A stretch of DNA of 64,000 nucleotides from Poecilobothrus nobilitatus (lineage: Eukaryota; Arthropoda; Insecta; Diptera; Dolichopodidae), in contig OX352773.1 of NCBI GenBank assembly GCA_947095535.1, positions 267,088,515 to 267,152,514 of the forward strand. Direction: 5' to 3'. The notes below the pieces were generated by a model. The model saw only the letters and a list, made by a program, of their open reading frames with translations. It had not been told where the DNA came from and did not search any database. Positions 48,725 through 59,849 of this stretch are shown here, one piece after another; within the stretch, counting starts at the first letter, position 1; each line of letters opens with the position of its first letter. The position numbers and the translations under genes are program-made.

Positions 48725-50290
48725 TTTTTATACCCGTACGATAGGATCGGGTATAATAAAATTACTCCTCCGTTTGTAACACCTCGAAATAAGCGAGCTA
48801 GATATACCTTCAAAGGTATGGATCGGATCAGAAAAAAATTCTAAGACTTTTGAGCCATGTCCGTCCGTCCGTCCGTCCGTCCGTCCGTCAGCACGCTAAC
48901 TCAAAAACTAAGAAAGCTAGAATCTTGAAATTTACACAAAATATTCTGGGAGTAATTTGTAGGTTCCCTATTTTTTTTGGTTGAGTTTGGACCAAAACTT
49001 AGGGTAGCTCTCGAACACCTAACTTTTAGATCCCGACATTTTTTTTTAAATAGAGCTATGAAATTTTAACCACTGATAGATCTCACAAAAATATTAATTT
49101 TATTTTTAATAACTTTTTTTTGTAGCCCCACCCGTTACGGAGCTACAGCTCTCCAAAGGTTCAAAAAAGCTCTATATTTAAATTGTTATAGCACAAGTTG
49201 TATAAAGTATATCTTCATTTTGAAAACGCCAAACGATTACTATTTTCATTAGCTTTAAAAGTATATATACAATAAATATACATTTGTGGCATATGGTGTC
49301 TTAATTTACCGTTATGCGAAACTCAAATTTTGAAAAATCCTTTAAATCTTATATCTTGAAATTTTGACAGAAGTTAGATCTTTGAAAATTAGTATGAGTC
49401 ATTTCAGAAATTTTTTTTGTATCACCCCCCGTTTAGGAGCTGTAAGGGGTCAAAAACTGAAAATTTCCTATTTTTAAACACCTGTAACTTGAACACCTGT
49501 TAAAAATTTTTTGAAGTAATACACAAAAATTAAAGCTTTAACATTATACTTTTATTTCTGATAACAACTTTTTTTAATAATATAGGGTTACTTTATAATT
49601 GACGAAAGTGTTACTTGATTTTTTCAAATTTTCTAACAAATTTCTTTAAAACGAATTTTTTCCATTTTGTTTTACTCGATAATTTGAAATTGTTGAGGAT
49701 ATAATGCGTAGTACAAAAAAATGTAATTAAATAAACAACATAACGGTTGCTTGAAGAATTTTTATTTATATGATATTGATATACATACATACTTATATAA
49801 TATCATGTTTATTTACATATCGTATATGTCACTAGTGAATGAATGATAAGAGTATATATGTATATTATATAGCGCCGTATTTACATACATATATGTATTT
49901 TATTGTACTTATAAGAAATTATTCTGTCAATGGAATATTTAAATATAATATAATATAATATTTAAAATTATATTTACTATTTTGTACTAAGTAAATTTAA
50001 TATACATTTACCGCTTAGTATTAAATGGTACTATAGAATATTTGAAAAAGTTTTGGATTGATAATCGTTATGTGAAAGGTTAGAATCTGCTTTTGAAGAT
50101 TGTACATATAAACATATAGTTTGAATATATGTACAACCCATAGTTCTAGAAATTATAAAATTCACCCAAATTATTTTAAAATACTAAAATATTAAAAAAA
50201 TAATATTGTAAGCAAAGTGACAGGCTATGAACATACTAACGGTTCGTACGGGTATCTAAGAGTTGACAAAGGCAACTGTATTCTTCCTCG
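48725..50290 (+). mobile_element. Family A copy 2: intact DINE-1/Helentron-like element
   Basis: This is the uninterrupted reference copy (about 1566 bp). The 5' hairpin is ATACCCG-11 nt-CGGGTAT (48730-48754). A (GTCC)n block of 31 nt spans 48859-48889, about four units longer than in copy 1. The 3' subterminal TCGTACGGGTAT (50244-50255) is the exact inverse of 48730-48741. The 3' hairpin AGTTG/CAACT (50261-50277) is followed by GTATTCTTCCTCG. The body shares blocks with family Y: CCCGTTACGGAGCTACAGCTC, GTTATGCGAAACTC, CACCTGTAACTTGAACACCTG. No open frame of note; a non-autonomous element. Confidence 0.85.
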
Positions 50291-50398
50291 TTTTTTCCAA
50301 AATTTAAGTAAACTCTCTGACAAGAATATGAATAGTTTCCAAAACTTCTTCAATCAGAATGCTATGATCATTGTATAAACCTAAGGAAAGTTAATACC
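50291..50398. other. Short A+T-rich spacer
   Basis: Unique-looking sequence between family A copy 2 and the hairpin at 50399. Nothing was recognised in it. Confidence 0.5.
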
Positions 50399-50455
50399 AA
50401 CTCTTATTGAATAGGTTCCCCTACGTTTAGAAGGTGAACCTATTCAACAAGAGTT
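50399..50455. repeat. Near-perfect hairpin, 20 bp arms, 17 nt loop
   Basis: AACTCTTATTGAATAGGTTC (50399-50418) pairs with 50436-50455 with one mismatch. The loop 50419-50435 is CCCTACGTTTAGAAGGT. There is no target duplication and no relation to a coding region. Confidence 0.75.
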
Positions 50456-51025
50456 AGAGTCCTGTGATTAATGATTGATTATAGCTCAGCCCTCACCAAT
50501 AAAAAAAAGTATAGATATATAGACTTAATACATAACAGATTAAAAGTTTTTTATTACTTATCAAAAACACAATCGTTTAAGCAATTAAATATTTAACAAT
50601 ATCTTAACACTTCAATAATCAAAGTAGCAATTAATTTTTTTTACAAATTTCATCACTTGTATAGTTCCTTTTATATTTCATTAAATATAATAAAAAATCT
50701 TGTTTTTTTTACACATTTTTACAAAAATTAACACAGGAGATTCTTATCAATTACAATAAATTTTATTTCGAACAAAAAAAAAACCCTTTATAAAATTATA
50801 ACTCGATTACTAGACTAATTAAATAATCTTCAACTACATTAACCTCTTAATTTTCTGTACTACAGCTTTAAAAAAAAAAATAATTAATACAAGTGTACTA
50901 ATTATACCATCATAATTGAACAATGCTTACATCTTCTTAGAAAGCATCAAAAAGAAAATAAATTATTTTCTAAATCTAATTGTAGCCATTATCTGATTCG
51001 ATTACTTTTAAAAATTTTGTATAAT
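50456..51025. other. A+T-rich noncoding stretch
   Basis: Nothing recognised apart from homopolymer runs. Confidence 0.6.
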
Positions 51026-51102
51026 ACCTTTGGTATTATTGATTAGGTTGCTATGAATGGTCAAATGAAATACATAGCAACCTAATCAATAATACCAAAG
51101 GT
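51026..51102. repeat. Perfect hairpin, 30 bp arms, 17 nt loop
   Basis: Positions 51026-51055 (starting ACCTTTGGTATTATTG) are the exact reverse complement of 51073-51102. The loop is AATGGTCAAATGAAATA. Thirty paired bases without a mismatch in A+T-rich noncoding DNA imply a recent origin or gene-conversion-like maintenance. Confidence 0.85.
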
Positions 51103-54100
51103 TAATTATTTCTATATAACAAAATCAAGTGTTGAAAAAGACCCAGTCGTACTGTGCCTTTTGTAATTGTTTTTATTGCCTTGAAACTACAACTTGAAAA
51201 GGTTTTTCCTAAAAATCAAAACCGCATAAAATTATAAAAGTTTTCAAATTTTAATTATAATTTCTGTATAAACTCATCTTCCATTTAAGTTAACATGATT
51301 TTTTTGTACCATTTGAAAAACATTTACTTCCTAAGATCTCATATCACAAAAATTAAATTGTTACATCCAACTTTAATCCTTCAAAAAATGTTTAACTAAA
51401 AATAGAACTACTTTTACTTTTGCCATTATTTTTATTTAAGAAAAAAACAAAAACCAAAAGTTATCTTGTTAGAAATTAATGGATACAAGTACCTCAGTGG
51501 TTCTGGGACTAATGATAAAATAAATGTATGTAATGAATAAAAATAAAAAACTTTATTTTCTTTTTAGTTTTTTTTTCCTTTTACCATTTCAAACACTGCA
51601 GTATCAAGGATCATATTCTTCATTATTTCATTATTTTGTTGATTCTTATTAATGATTTTGCATTAAGGATTAATTTGTGTACTCCAGCAGCATAAGTATC
51701 CTGGATATAAAGTTTACGAACAATTAAAAAAAATAAATGTTTTATTGTTAAACAATTTTTTTTTGTTTGCTTTATTTTGAATCTTCATTTTCCTCCTCGC
51801 AGAATTTTATTTTTAACCTAATTAAAATACTCTGAAACAGTATAATGATGATTTTGATATGTTCTAAGTATATACGATGATATTTAAGGAGTATAATTAA
51901 TGTAATTTAATAATAAACTTATTTTAATATCAAAAAATAACAATGATATTCATTTTTAATTGTCTATCAGTTCAGCTCTTTATAATTTGTAGTACCTTTA
52001 AAAAAGAAGAATTTTTGAGTAAACATGACTATATTGGAAACAACATATATGTCACTGAGTCTGAAGCGTGCTTATTCAGAAGATAATGACCTGCGAAGCA
52101 AGGGAATTTCAATTTAAATGAAATAATTAACATCTTACATTGTCAATAAATAACTCTTCTTTTCTAATTTTAATAAATATAAAACAAGATTTGATTAAGC
52201 CATAAATAAACTACTCATATTATGTCTAAAAGAAACTTGTAGTACATTTTTGTGTCAAAGTTACATGAGTGTTGCTTTTCATCTCTTGTAATTTGAAAAT
52301 TAGATTATTTATTTTATCTTTTCTTATCTCCAAAGCAAGATCATTTTATTTTAAATTTTTTCCTCGTGCTTTCTAATGTTTACTTTATTTTCTAGACCTC
52401 AATTTTTTTAATAAATGAAAATCAATATAGGTACCCTAAAATGTTGACAAGTAATCCACATAATATATTAAATTATACAGGTATGAAAAAAAAAAATAAT
52501 ACATCTGTCTTCAATCTTTAATTCGTAATACATCTTTCTTCAATCATTACTGTGTCTAATGCTATATTGCTTTCATAAATCACTTCTAATTAAAGTTAAA
52601 TTGTAAAAAATTAATTCAAGACACAAACCAATCTTTAATATTTCAATAATAGACACAAGCCAATCAATAAAACAAAACCATAATATGCAGTTTTTTCACG
52701 AGTAAACTATAGCATATTAATTATTATGTATTTAATGAAAAATTTCATAAATACTTTAATCGTGAATAAAAAATGATATTCAGATATAGGATATTAGCAT
52801 TTTTCCGATATTCGGGATAAAATGTTTTATAAAAGAAAAATACTAGCATTTATTTTACTTCCGTTATTTAAAACGAGTTCAACGTTACGATTCAACCATC
52901 ATTAAAAAAGAAAAACTTCATAGAATTTGCAACGAAAAAATCTATACAAAGAAATATTAACTCCACGATACGATTATAATATTCTTGACAACTTTTTAAT
53001 AAATTTCTATTAAAAAATATTTTCATGTAAATTTTCTTTTGAATAAAAATTGGTTCTGCTGAAAGCTTAAAACATTTGAAATATTTTATTTTTGAAAGAA
53101 ATTTAATTTTTCAAAATACCGTAATTTTTAGACTATTTTCTTCTTATATATTATATTTTTTTTTTTTTTTCTCAGATTATTTGTTCAGTTGACATATTTC
53201 AGATAAACTTTTTCTTTTGTTTATGTTTGTAACATTAATTAGCATATCTTTTGTGTCAGCAATTAAGGACATAATAAATTTTTCTCAGTATGTTTTGCGG
53301 CTCTTTCATAATTTTTTTTTTTTTTTGTTCAAAAAATTAATTAAAAAATTTCGTAATCATTAAAGTTTTGTTTTCCTTGTTTTTTGTTAATAAATAATAA
53401 TATTTAAGATAAACTAAATGCGCCTTTAAAACTATAAAAAATTTTACCTCAAAAGCAAAGATCTTAAAAATTCTTACATTTAATTCATAAAACTTAGTAT
53501 TATAGAAACGAATGATAAAAATTTTCATTTTAACAAAATATTATAAAAATTCTTATCAATTCTTCTGTATAATGTGATTATTTAAGACCACAAGAGATTT
53601 TAAAACTTCTAAGGAAAAAATTCAGACAGAAATGAAAAAAAGAGCAAAAAAAAATCAATATTAGACCATTTTTTCCTTTCTTTAAGAAGTTTTCTTGAAC
53701 TTTAAAAAAAAAGAAAAAAAATCTTTAGAAAAATTTGAATCGGGATTTGAAGAATGTTCAATGATTTTCTATTATAGTTTTCGTTTTGCAAAATTTTTTT
53801 TTTTCTTTTTTGTTTTAAAATCTCACAAATTAAAAAATGTCTGATCAATTTTTTTATTGAATTTTTCTACAGAAAGAGAAATTTTAGAAATATATATGTG
53901 ACTTCCATTTCTAGATTTTTTCTATTTGCATAAAATTAATAAAAATTCAGGAAAATTATCGAATTTAAAATTTTCTGCATAAATATCTATAGTTCATAAT
54001 ATTATTTACAGTTGATAACAAAATTAAGGATCCGCTAAAAAGTAAATATAGTATAATGAAGAGTTTTCTCTGCCTTTAGAGAATCGAATATCATTATTTG

Positions 54101-54802
54101 AATTCTTACATTTTGTTGCAAATTTTTTTTATATTTAAATCTGTTTCTATTATCCATCTAATATTATCTTGATATTAACTTATTTTTTATTACGTGGATT
54201 TTTTTGTTATTTTTCGTTGGAAGTGTTGCTTTTATTAACCACACTGTTCACACACAAATTTTTATCATGCCGGAAAAAAAAAAAACAAATTATAAACAAA
54301 CTTTATCCTTCTGTCCGATTCGATAATACTGTAATATATTTATCCTACTTTTTTCTATCTTTAACAACTTTATCCTTTTATAAGAAATATTTTAAATATT
54401 TTTCTCCAACCTTAAATTTTTTTTTTTTTGTTTTTTTGTTTTGAAAATCTTTTATTGAGGGTCATTTTACAAGAATTTTTTTCTTATTTTTCCTAAATAT
54501 CCTACAAAATAAAAACAAGATTAAATCTTATTTTTGTATAATGATAACTTAATAATAAATAATATATTAATATATTTTTATATATACATATATAAGATAT
54601 CTATACATTTTGAATTGTGAAAAACAAAATATATTTTTATTTCGATGCGTATTAAAAAAAAAAGGAAAAAAAAAAATTTCTCAATTTTTGAACAACCACA
54701 ATATAAAATTGCAAAAAATATTTAACCTGTTTTTATTATTTTAAATATAATTTATTATAATTTCTTTACTTTTTTATTACTTTAAAGGATATTATCATTC
54801 AT
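51103..54802. other. A+T-rich noncoding stretch
   Basis: No gene was recognised. A 31-codon frame at 52025-52120 and G+C-richer bases around it lack splice context. Frames at 53337-53528 and 54169-54444 are low-complexity. Confidence 0.5.
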
Positions 54803-54923
54803 ATCTAGAGATATCCGCAAGACACAAATAGCATTGTAACAAGTACATATAAACTTTTCTCAGTGTTAAAGTGTAGATTCAAAATATGTAAGTGTTGCTT
54901 GTGCCTTGAAGATATCTCTAGAT
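54803..54923. repeat. Imperfect long hairpin, about 30 bp arms
   Basis: ATCTAGAGATATC (54803-54815) pairs exactly with 54911-54923. Pairing continues inward with mismatches: CCGCAAGACACAAATAGC against GTTGCTTGTGCCTTGAA, then ACATAT against ATATGT. The loop is roughly 50 nt. It could be an old inverted-repeat element or a stem-loop transcript; no mature-sequence evidence is available. Confidence 0.45.
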
Positions 54924-55669
54924 TTAGTTAATAGATTCAGATAGATGGTACACTCTAATATCATGTAAAGCTAAAGATAGACGCATGTCCAAGAGTACAT
55001 ATACAATTCGTTATCCAAAATTTTTCATCATATTATCAAAATAGAAGAATGATTTTTTTATTTTTGCGAGGGTATGTGAGAATCATTGAAAGATATTATA
55101 GAAGAATAAAACTAAGCATAAGTCCATTTTTGACCAAACAATAAGTTATATGATTTTTACTAATACTCATGTAATGCCTATTTAGAGAATGATTTCAAAT
55201 TAACAGGTAATTTACGAACAAAGTTGTTAATGGTTACCTTGAATTTTTCGCCATTCTATATATATATAAATTATCCTCGCCAGTTCTAGGGAACACATGA
55301 GGTGAGAACGTATTAAAATAAATAATATTAATATTTTAAAATACTTAAAGGTTAAAAATCTTTAAAACGAATTGTTTTAATCCAATAACCTTAATATATT
55401 TAATGTTTTTTTTTGGATTCTTTAAAATTAAAAATGTATACTTTACACATAAATTGGCTCTGTAATTTACTAAAAAGAAACATATTTAAACTAGGGACCC
55501 CTGTTAATGTGTAGTCAAATTCTATGTTGAATCCCAATTCATATAATGCAGTTGCAGTTTAGAAAAATAGAATTTATGGAAAAAGTACAATCCGTAAAAA
55601 AATCAGAAGCAAAACCAAATTAGTCAACATTATCTGAAATTATTTTTAAAATAACGCCAAAACAGAATT
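54924..55669. other. A+T-rich noncoding stretch
   Basis: Nothing recognised. Composition is slightly milder near 55200-55310. Confidence 0.5.
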
Positions 55670-56060
55670 AAATTGTATAAAGAGCCTGTAGTTGGTGTAC
55701 GTGTATTTAGATTATTTGGTATTGTGAGTGAAGACTATTATATCTATTTATTTATCGAGTTCAAAATAAATGTTTTAAAGGTACGTGGAGAAAACAGAAT
55801 AGGTATCCGTAAAACCTTCGTAAAATGCACAAACAAAGTTTGGAGTAAAATTCAGTTAAATTTTTTTATAGGCCACATTGTCTGTAACAATATTGCCGTT
55901 GTTCATTTTACCTTGCCCTAATGTAAAAAATTTACAATCTGAAAAGACCGTATATTTGCGTACAATCCTTGATTAAGATTGTACATGGTACAGAGGGCGA
56001 GAAAACCGTACAATTATTACTACAATTGTACAAATGGTAACCCTGCATAAAATTGACATA
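55670..56060. other. Milder-composition island with paired GTACAAT palindromes
   Basis: G+C rises clearly. An 82-codon + frame (55673-55921) includes VRGENRIGIRKTFVKCTNKV but matches nothing I know. Bases 55781-55871 inside it look like a short intron (AAAG|GTACGT to TTTTTTTATAG). Next to it are GTACAATC-9 nt-GATTGTAC (55960-55984) and GTACAATT-8 nt-AATTGTAC (56008-56031), then GGTAACCCTGC. The palindromes and the terminal phrase suggest a decayed DNA transposon rather than a host exon. Confidence 0.3.
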
Positions 56061-56443
56061 CAAAATATTTAAAAATAAAAAATTATTCAAATTTAATTTT
56101 GGTTGTAGGAACTGCTGTATACTAAAATTTAAATAGGTACTTATATGAGAAGAAATTGATTTCAAAAAAGAATACAATTAGAACAGTTTTCTAATCGCTT
56201 CAAATAATATAGAAACATTCATACATAAATGCAACAATTTAATAGAAAAGTACAAAACCAAAACAATTAGGCATATATTTGAATTTTAAAGAGACTCTAC
56301 ATAAGTACATACTTAGATACATATTGATTATTAATATCAGATCAATATCATTCATCATTATTTAAAATTTCAATACATATTGTGATAATTGATTATTTTT
56401 ATCAATTTTTAAATTGTTTTCTTTATACATGCATAAGTTAAAG
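56061..56443. other. A+T-rich noncoding stretch
   Basis: Nothing recognised. Confidence 0.55.
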
Positions 56444-56553
56444 TATATTACATACATATAGCCAAAGAATAGTTCAGCCGTGGAAGTCGAGTCGAGAGTC
56501 GAGACTCGAGACTCGAGAGGAAAAAAAAATACACAATTTTAAAGAGAGTAAGT
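56444..56553 (+). promoter_or_regulatory. Candidate TATA/Inr promoter, short 5' noncoding exon and splice donor
   Basis: TATATTA starts at 56444, 32 bases before the A of TTCAGCC (A at 56476), which fits an arthropod Initiator. A striking CpG-containing block follows (about 56487-56518), built from GTCGAG and GACTCGAG repeats. The strong donor GAGA|GTAAGTG follows at 56548, giving a 72-base presumptive first exon. CG dinucleotides are otherwise rare here. No downstream coding exon was found in the window, so the transcript's identity is unknown. The GTCGAG repeats alone may be an unrelated microsatellite. Confidence 0.3.
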
Positions 56554-58284
56554 GAGAATGTCTTTTATAATTTTGTGTTTTTTTTTTTTTTATTATTCTA
56601 TTGTGTACGTTTTGTTACTACTACCGAACCGACTATCGTAGGTACCATACTACTGTTGTTGTTTATGTTTTATTATTAATATTATGTATAGGTTTTATAG
56701 TAGAAAAATCGTAAAAAATATATAGTTACTGATGTTCAAAGCTTGAAACGGAATTCATAATTCGTTGTGTGTGGCTGATAACTACTAAATTATAATTATA
56801 GATTTTCACTTTAAAAAAAAGAATTTTTAATTCTCCACCTCTTAAATTTTAACAAATTTATTTGTGAATGTTAATGGTGAAATCACTTTTTAAAGATGAG
56901 TTTTTTTTACTTAGTTGTTTTTACAAGTATTTTAAAAGGCGATCAATCAATCGAAACTGAAAGTATTCTTTTTTTTTTGTTTAAAGGAGAAAATATCACC
57001 TTATTTTTAAATGATGACATCAAAAAGGATGTGATAATGACTTGCACACTTTTTTTTATGTTTATTTATTTGTTTTTTTTTAGTCACACCTTTTAACTTT
57101 TTGATTGATTCCTACTAGAAAATTTCCTCATCTTCTCATTATTTTTTTTTTCTCTATTTTAAATTCTTCATAGAAAACTGAAAACATTTAAAAATATTTG
57201 AAATCTTTATACTTTTCCGTTCTTTTTTGCAATACTTTCATTACTATCATCTACAGTATCATTATAAGAATTCAAGAGGAATTAATATTTTTGATTAGAA
57301 TCCTTTCATTAGTAAAATCAATAACTGTTGTGACAGATTTCCTAAGAGAAAAATTATATAAAAAAAAACGAAAAATTAATTTTTTTATTCGAAAAATAAT
57401 TACATATTATAAGGAAAGGATAAGCAGAGGTCCTTTAATTTTTTTTTTCATAAATTAAATATAAAAAAAGTTTTTTAAATTACACATCATAAATTTTGTT
57501 TGCTTACAAAATAAAATAATTTGGAAGTTTATTTATAAGCATTTAAAGACCTCATAAAATTTATTTTTTATTTCCATATTTTACCATCACTTTAATTGTC
57601 ACTTTTCTGTTATAAAATAATAACTATATCATAATAAAAACAAACTAAACAACATTTATATTATAATTTAAGTTTATTTTTAAAAAAAAATTTAAAAAAA
57701 TATCCATAGTAGTTTAAAAATTAAATGAAAGATTTGAGAAAAAAAAGAAGTAGCAAACTTTTGTAAAACTTTTCCTATTAAATTGGTAATTAGTCTTTAA
57801 ACCCTTAGAAATTCTTTACATTCTCTTTATGAATTAAATTTTTTTTTTATTCTTTGCTCAATATCGAATCTAAAACTTTTTCCTAACCAATTTTTTTAAA
57901 TATTCATACTTCGACATCAAAGCACGTTCTGTTTTTTAAATAACTGCTTTATTAAAAGTCTTTTTGTGAAGTGACATTTTACTATAAGTCTTGTCAAATT
58001 ATGTCAAATATCCTTTTTAGTGGATTTAAGCAAACTGGCGTGCTTCCTACTTTTTTATAAATCGAAATACTTTCAAAAATTTCTTTTTAAGGGTACTTTA
58101 AGATTTTTTTATTTTCTATTACATTTAAAAATTTTATAAGACAGAACTCTGAATACTCTGAAACTGAAATTCTAAAACTGTAAAAATTTACTAAAGCTTA
58201 AACAATTTAAACTTATATTTATGGCTTTGAAGACTATTCATATTTTTAACTTAAAGCCTTACAATATTATAAATATAACTGATA
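56554..58284. other. A+T-rich noncoding stretch
   Basis: The first 200 bp are less A+T-rich. The remainder is filler with chance frames at 56896-57096 and 57198-57458. No gene or repeat was recognised. Confidence 0.5.
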
Positions 58285-58525
58285 GTTGGGGGACACCAAA
58301 TGTGGATAAGAAAAAACTGATTTGCCGAAAATGAACTGCCAGGAATAAACTCTCTACAAATCTTTAGTTTTTTAGAGCCAATAAGGCTGACAAAAATATT
58401 ATAAATGGAGCCAAAATCTATAACACGTAGTAATAGGCGGAAGAAAACTATAGATTTGCATCAAAAGGTCGCAGTAGTGTTACTTTACCACACCTTTCAA
58501 AAAAAAATATCTAATCTAATCTAAC
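58285..58525 (+). mobile_element. 3' end of the same non-LTR family as 34660-35290
   Basis: The run GAACTGC, AAATCTTTAGTTTT, TATTATAA, GGAGCCAAAATC, ATAACACGTAGTAATAGG, TCGCAGTAGTGTTAC aligns base by base with the minus strand of 34665-34800. It ends ACACCTTTC, an A run and CTAATCTAATCTAAC, a simple-repeat tail. Only the last 240 bp of the element is present, typical of 5' truncation during retrotransposition. Confidence 0.6.
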
Positions 58526-59787
58526 TGACTTAAAAATTATTTTCAGACTACAAACTATATTGACTTTTAACCTAACATTGCTTTTAAATAAAAAAAATAA
58601 AACCTTAATTAGAATTTTTAAAAATAATCTTAAGTATAAAAGTTATATTCATCATTCATTATCATCAAATTTATACAGTTAATATATTGGTATGATTTAA
58701 GTTTTTGTAATCATTATAAGCTATTCTTAAATCTGGAATCATTTAGTAATTTATATCTTAATAAATATAAAGTAACACATAAAAATTTAATACAAAGTAA
58801 AATTGTATCAACTTTAAATTATACGTCATATATTACAAATAATTAAATTTAATTAAAGTAAATCGATGTTCTCATTTGGGACTTTCCAAAAAATTAATTC
58901 AAAATACTAATACTAAATATTATGAAATATTAGGTTTGTATTACTGGCATAATATTTATTTATACTTTTCTATTTTTAAAAATTTTTCTTTTCGCCTTCA
59001 TTATAAAACACTTAACAAAATTAAAGATTAATAATAATCAGTTTTTTTTTTTTAATATTCCATATTGCGAAATAAAAAGGAATTTTTGTTGATATATAAT
59101 TTAAATAAACTTTTCTTTTTTCACTTTACTCTCGTGTCCAAATTTTTAATAAAATCTAAAATATATTTGGAACCAACATAACTACAAATAAAATTTAATT
59201 TTTTAAGTATTTTTTTGATTCATACATAATTTTGTAAAGTGTATTGTATACTAAATTTTAAAAAATGGTGTTATGACTCTTACTTCTCACGTCACGTCCA
59301 TCCAACTATTTGTGTTATTAGAAAGCTAAAGAATGAAGAAACGACTTTTTAATCATTGTATGGTTATATTGTAATACACATTATAAGTTCTGAACACTAT
59401 TAAAAAGTTATGATCTCCTAAAATTAGACAACGACAATTATTGACACGATTATAACACTAAGTTCTATATACCGTATATTTTTTTTGGTCAGTAGACAAT
59501 ATCAAACGTATGGAATTTTTCAACTTTATAATTCTAAACTAAAATCTTTTGAAAGAAGTAAGATCTTATGATTAATAACAAGGTTTTTCAAAGAAAGACA
59601 ATGCAATTAAGTGGTGTCAAAAATTTAAAATTGAAAAATAATGGGGAACCTATTAATTTTTTAAAATGGAAAAAACTTGACGTAATAATAAAGTTTGATC
59701 CATACGTGAGCAAATAATAAAGTTAATAATAAAGTTTGATCCATCCATACATCACTAGAACTTAATTTTTTTAACTATAGATTCACG
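58526..59787. other. A+T-rich noncoding stretch
   Basis: Nothing recognised apart from a small repeat of AATAATAAAGTTTGATCCAT at about 59686 and 59727. Confidence 0.55.
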
Positions 59788-59847
59788 TCATTGTACAGCT
59801 TGTAGAATTTGTCGTTGTTTTGCTTCTTCCCAATTGATTCGATTGAT
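59788..59847 (-). CDS. Possible terminal coding exon, product unknown
   Basis: On the minus strand, CTTCGTATTTATGGTTTCAG is a good splice acceptor. It is followed by a 19-codon frame reading INRINWEEAKQRQILQAVQ and a TGA at 59788-59790. The composition (Trp, Glu, Gln, Arg; 35% G+C) is unlike chance frames in this window. A 19-codon frame alone is not significant, and no upstream partner exon was found at 59850-61400. It could equally be part of a decayed transposon, since milder composition continues to about 60100. Confidence 0.2.
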   Translation of the reverse strand: MNRINWEEAKQRQILQAVQ

Positions 59848-59849
59848 CT

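Noticed and set aside
52025..52120. 31-codon frame MTILETTYMSLSLKRAYSED... with milder base composition
   Set aside because: It has no convincing acceptor or donor, no recognised motif, and a length expected by chance. Not supported as a gene.
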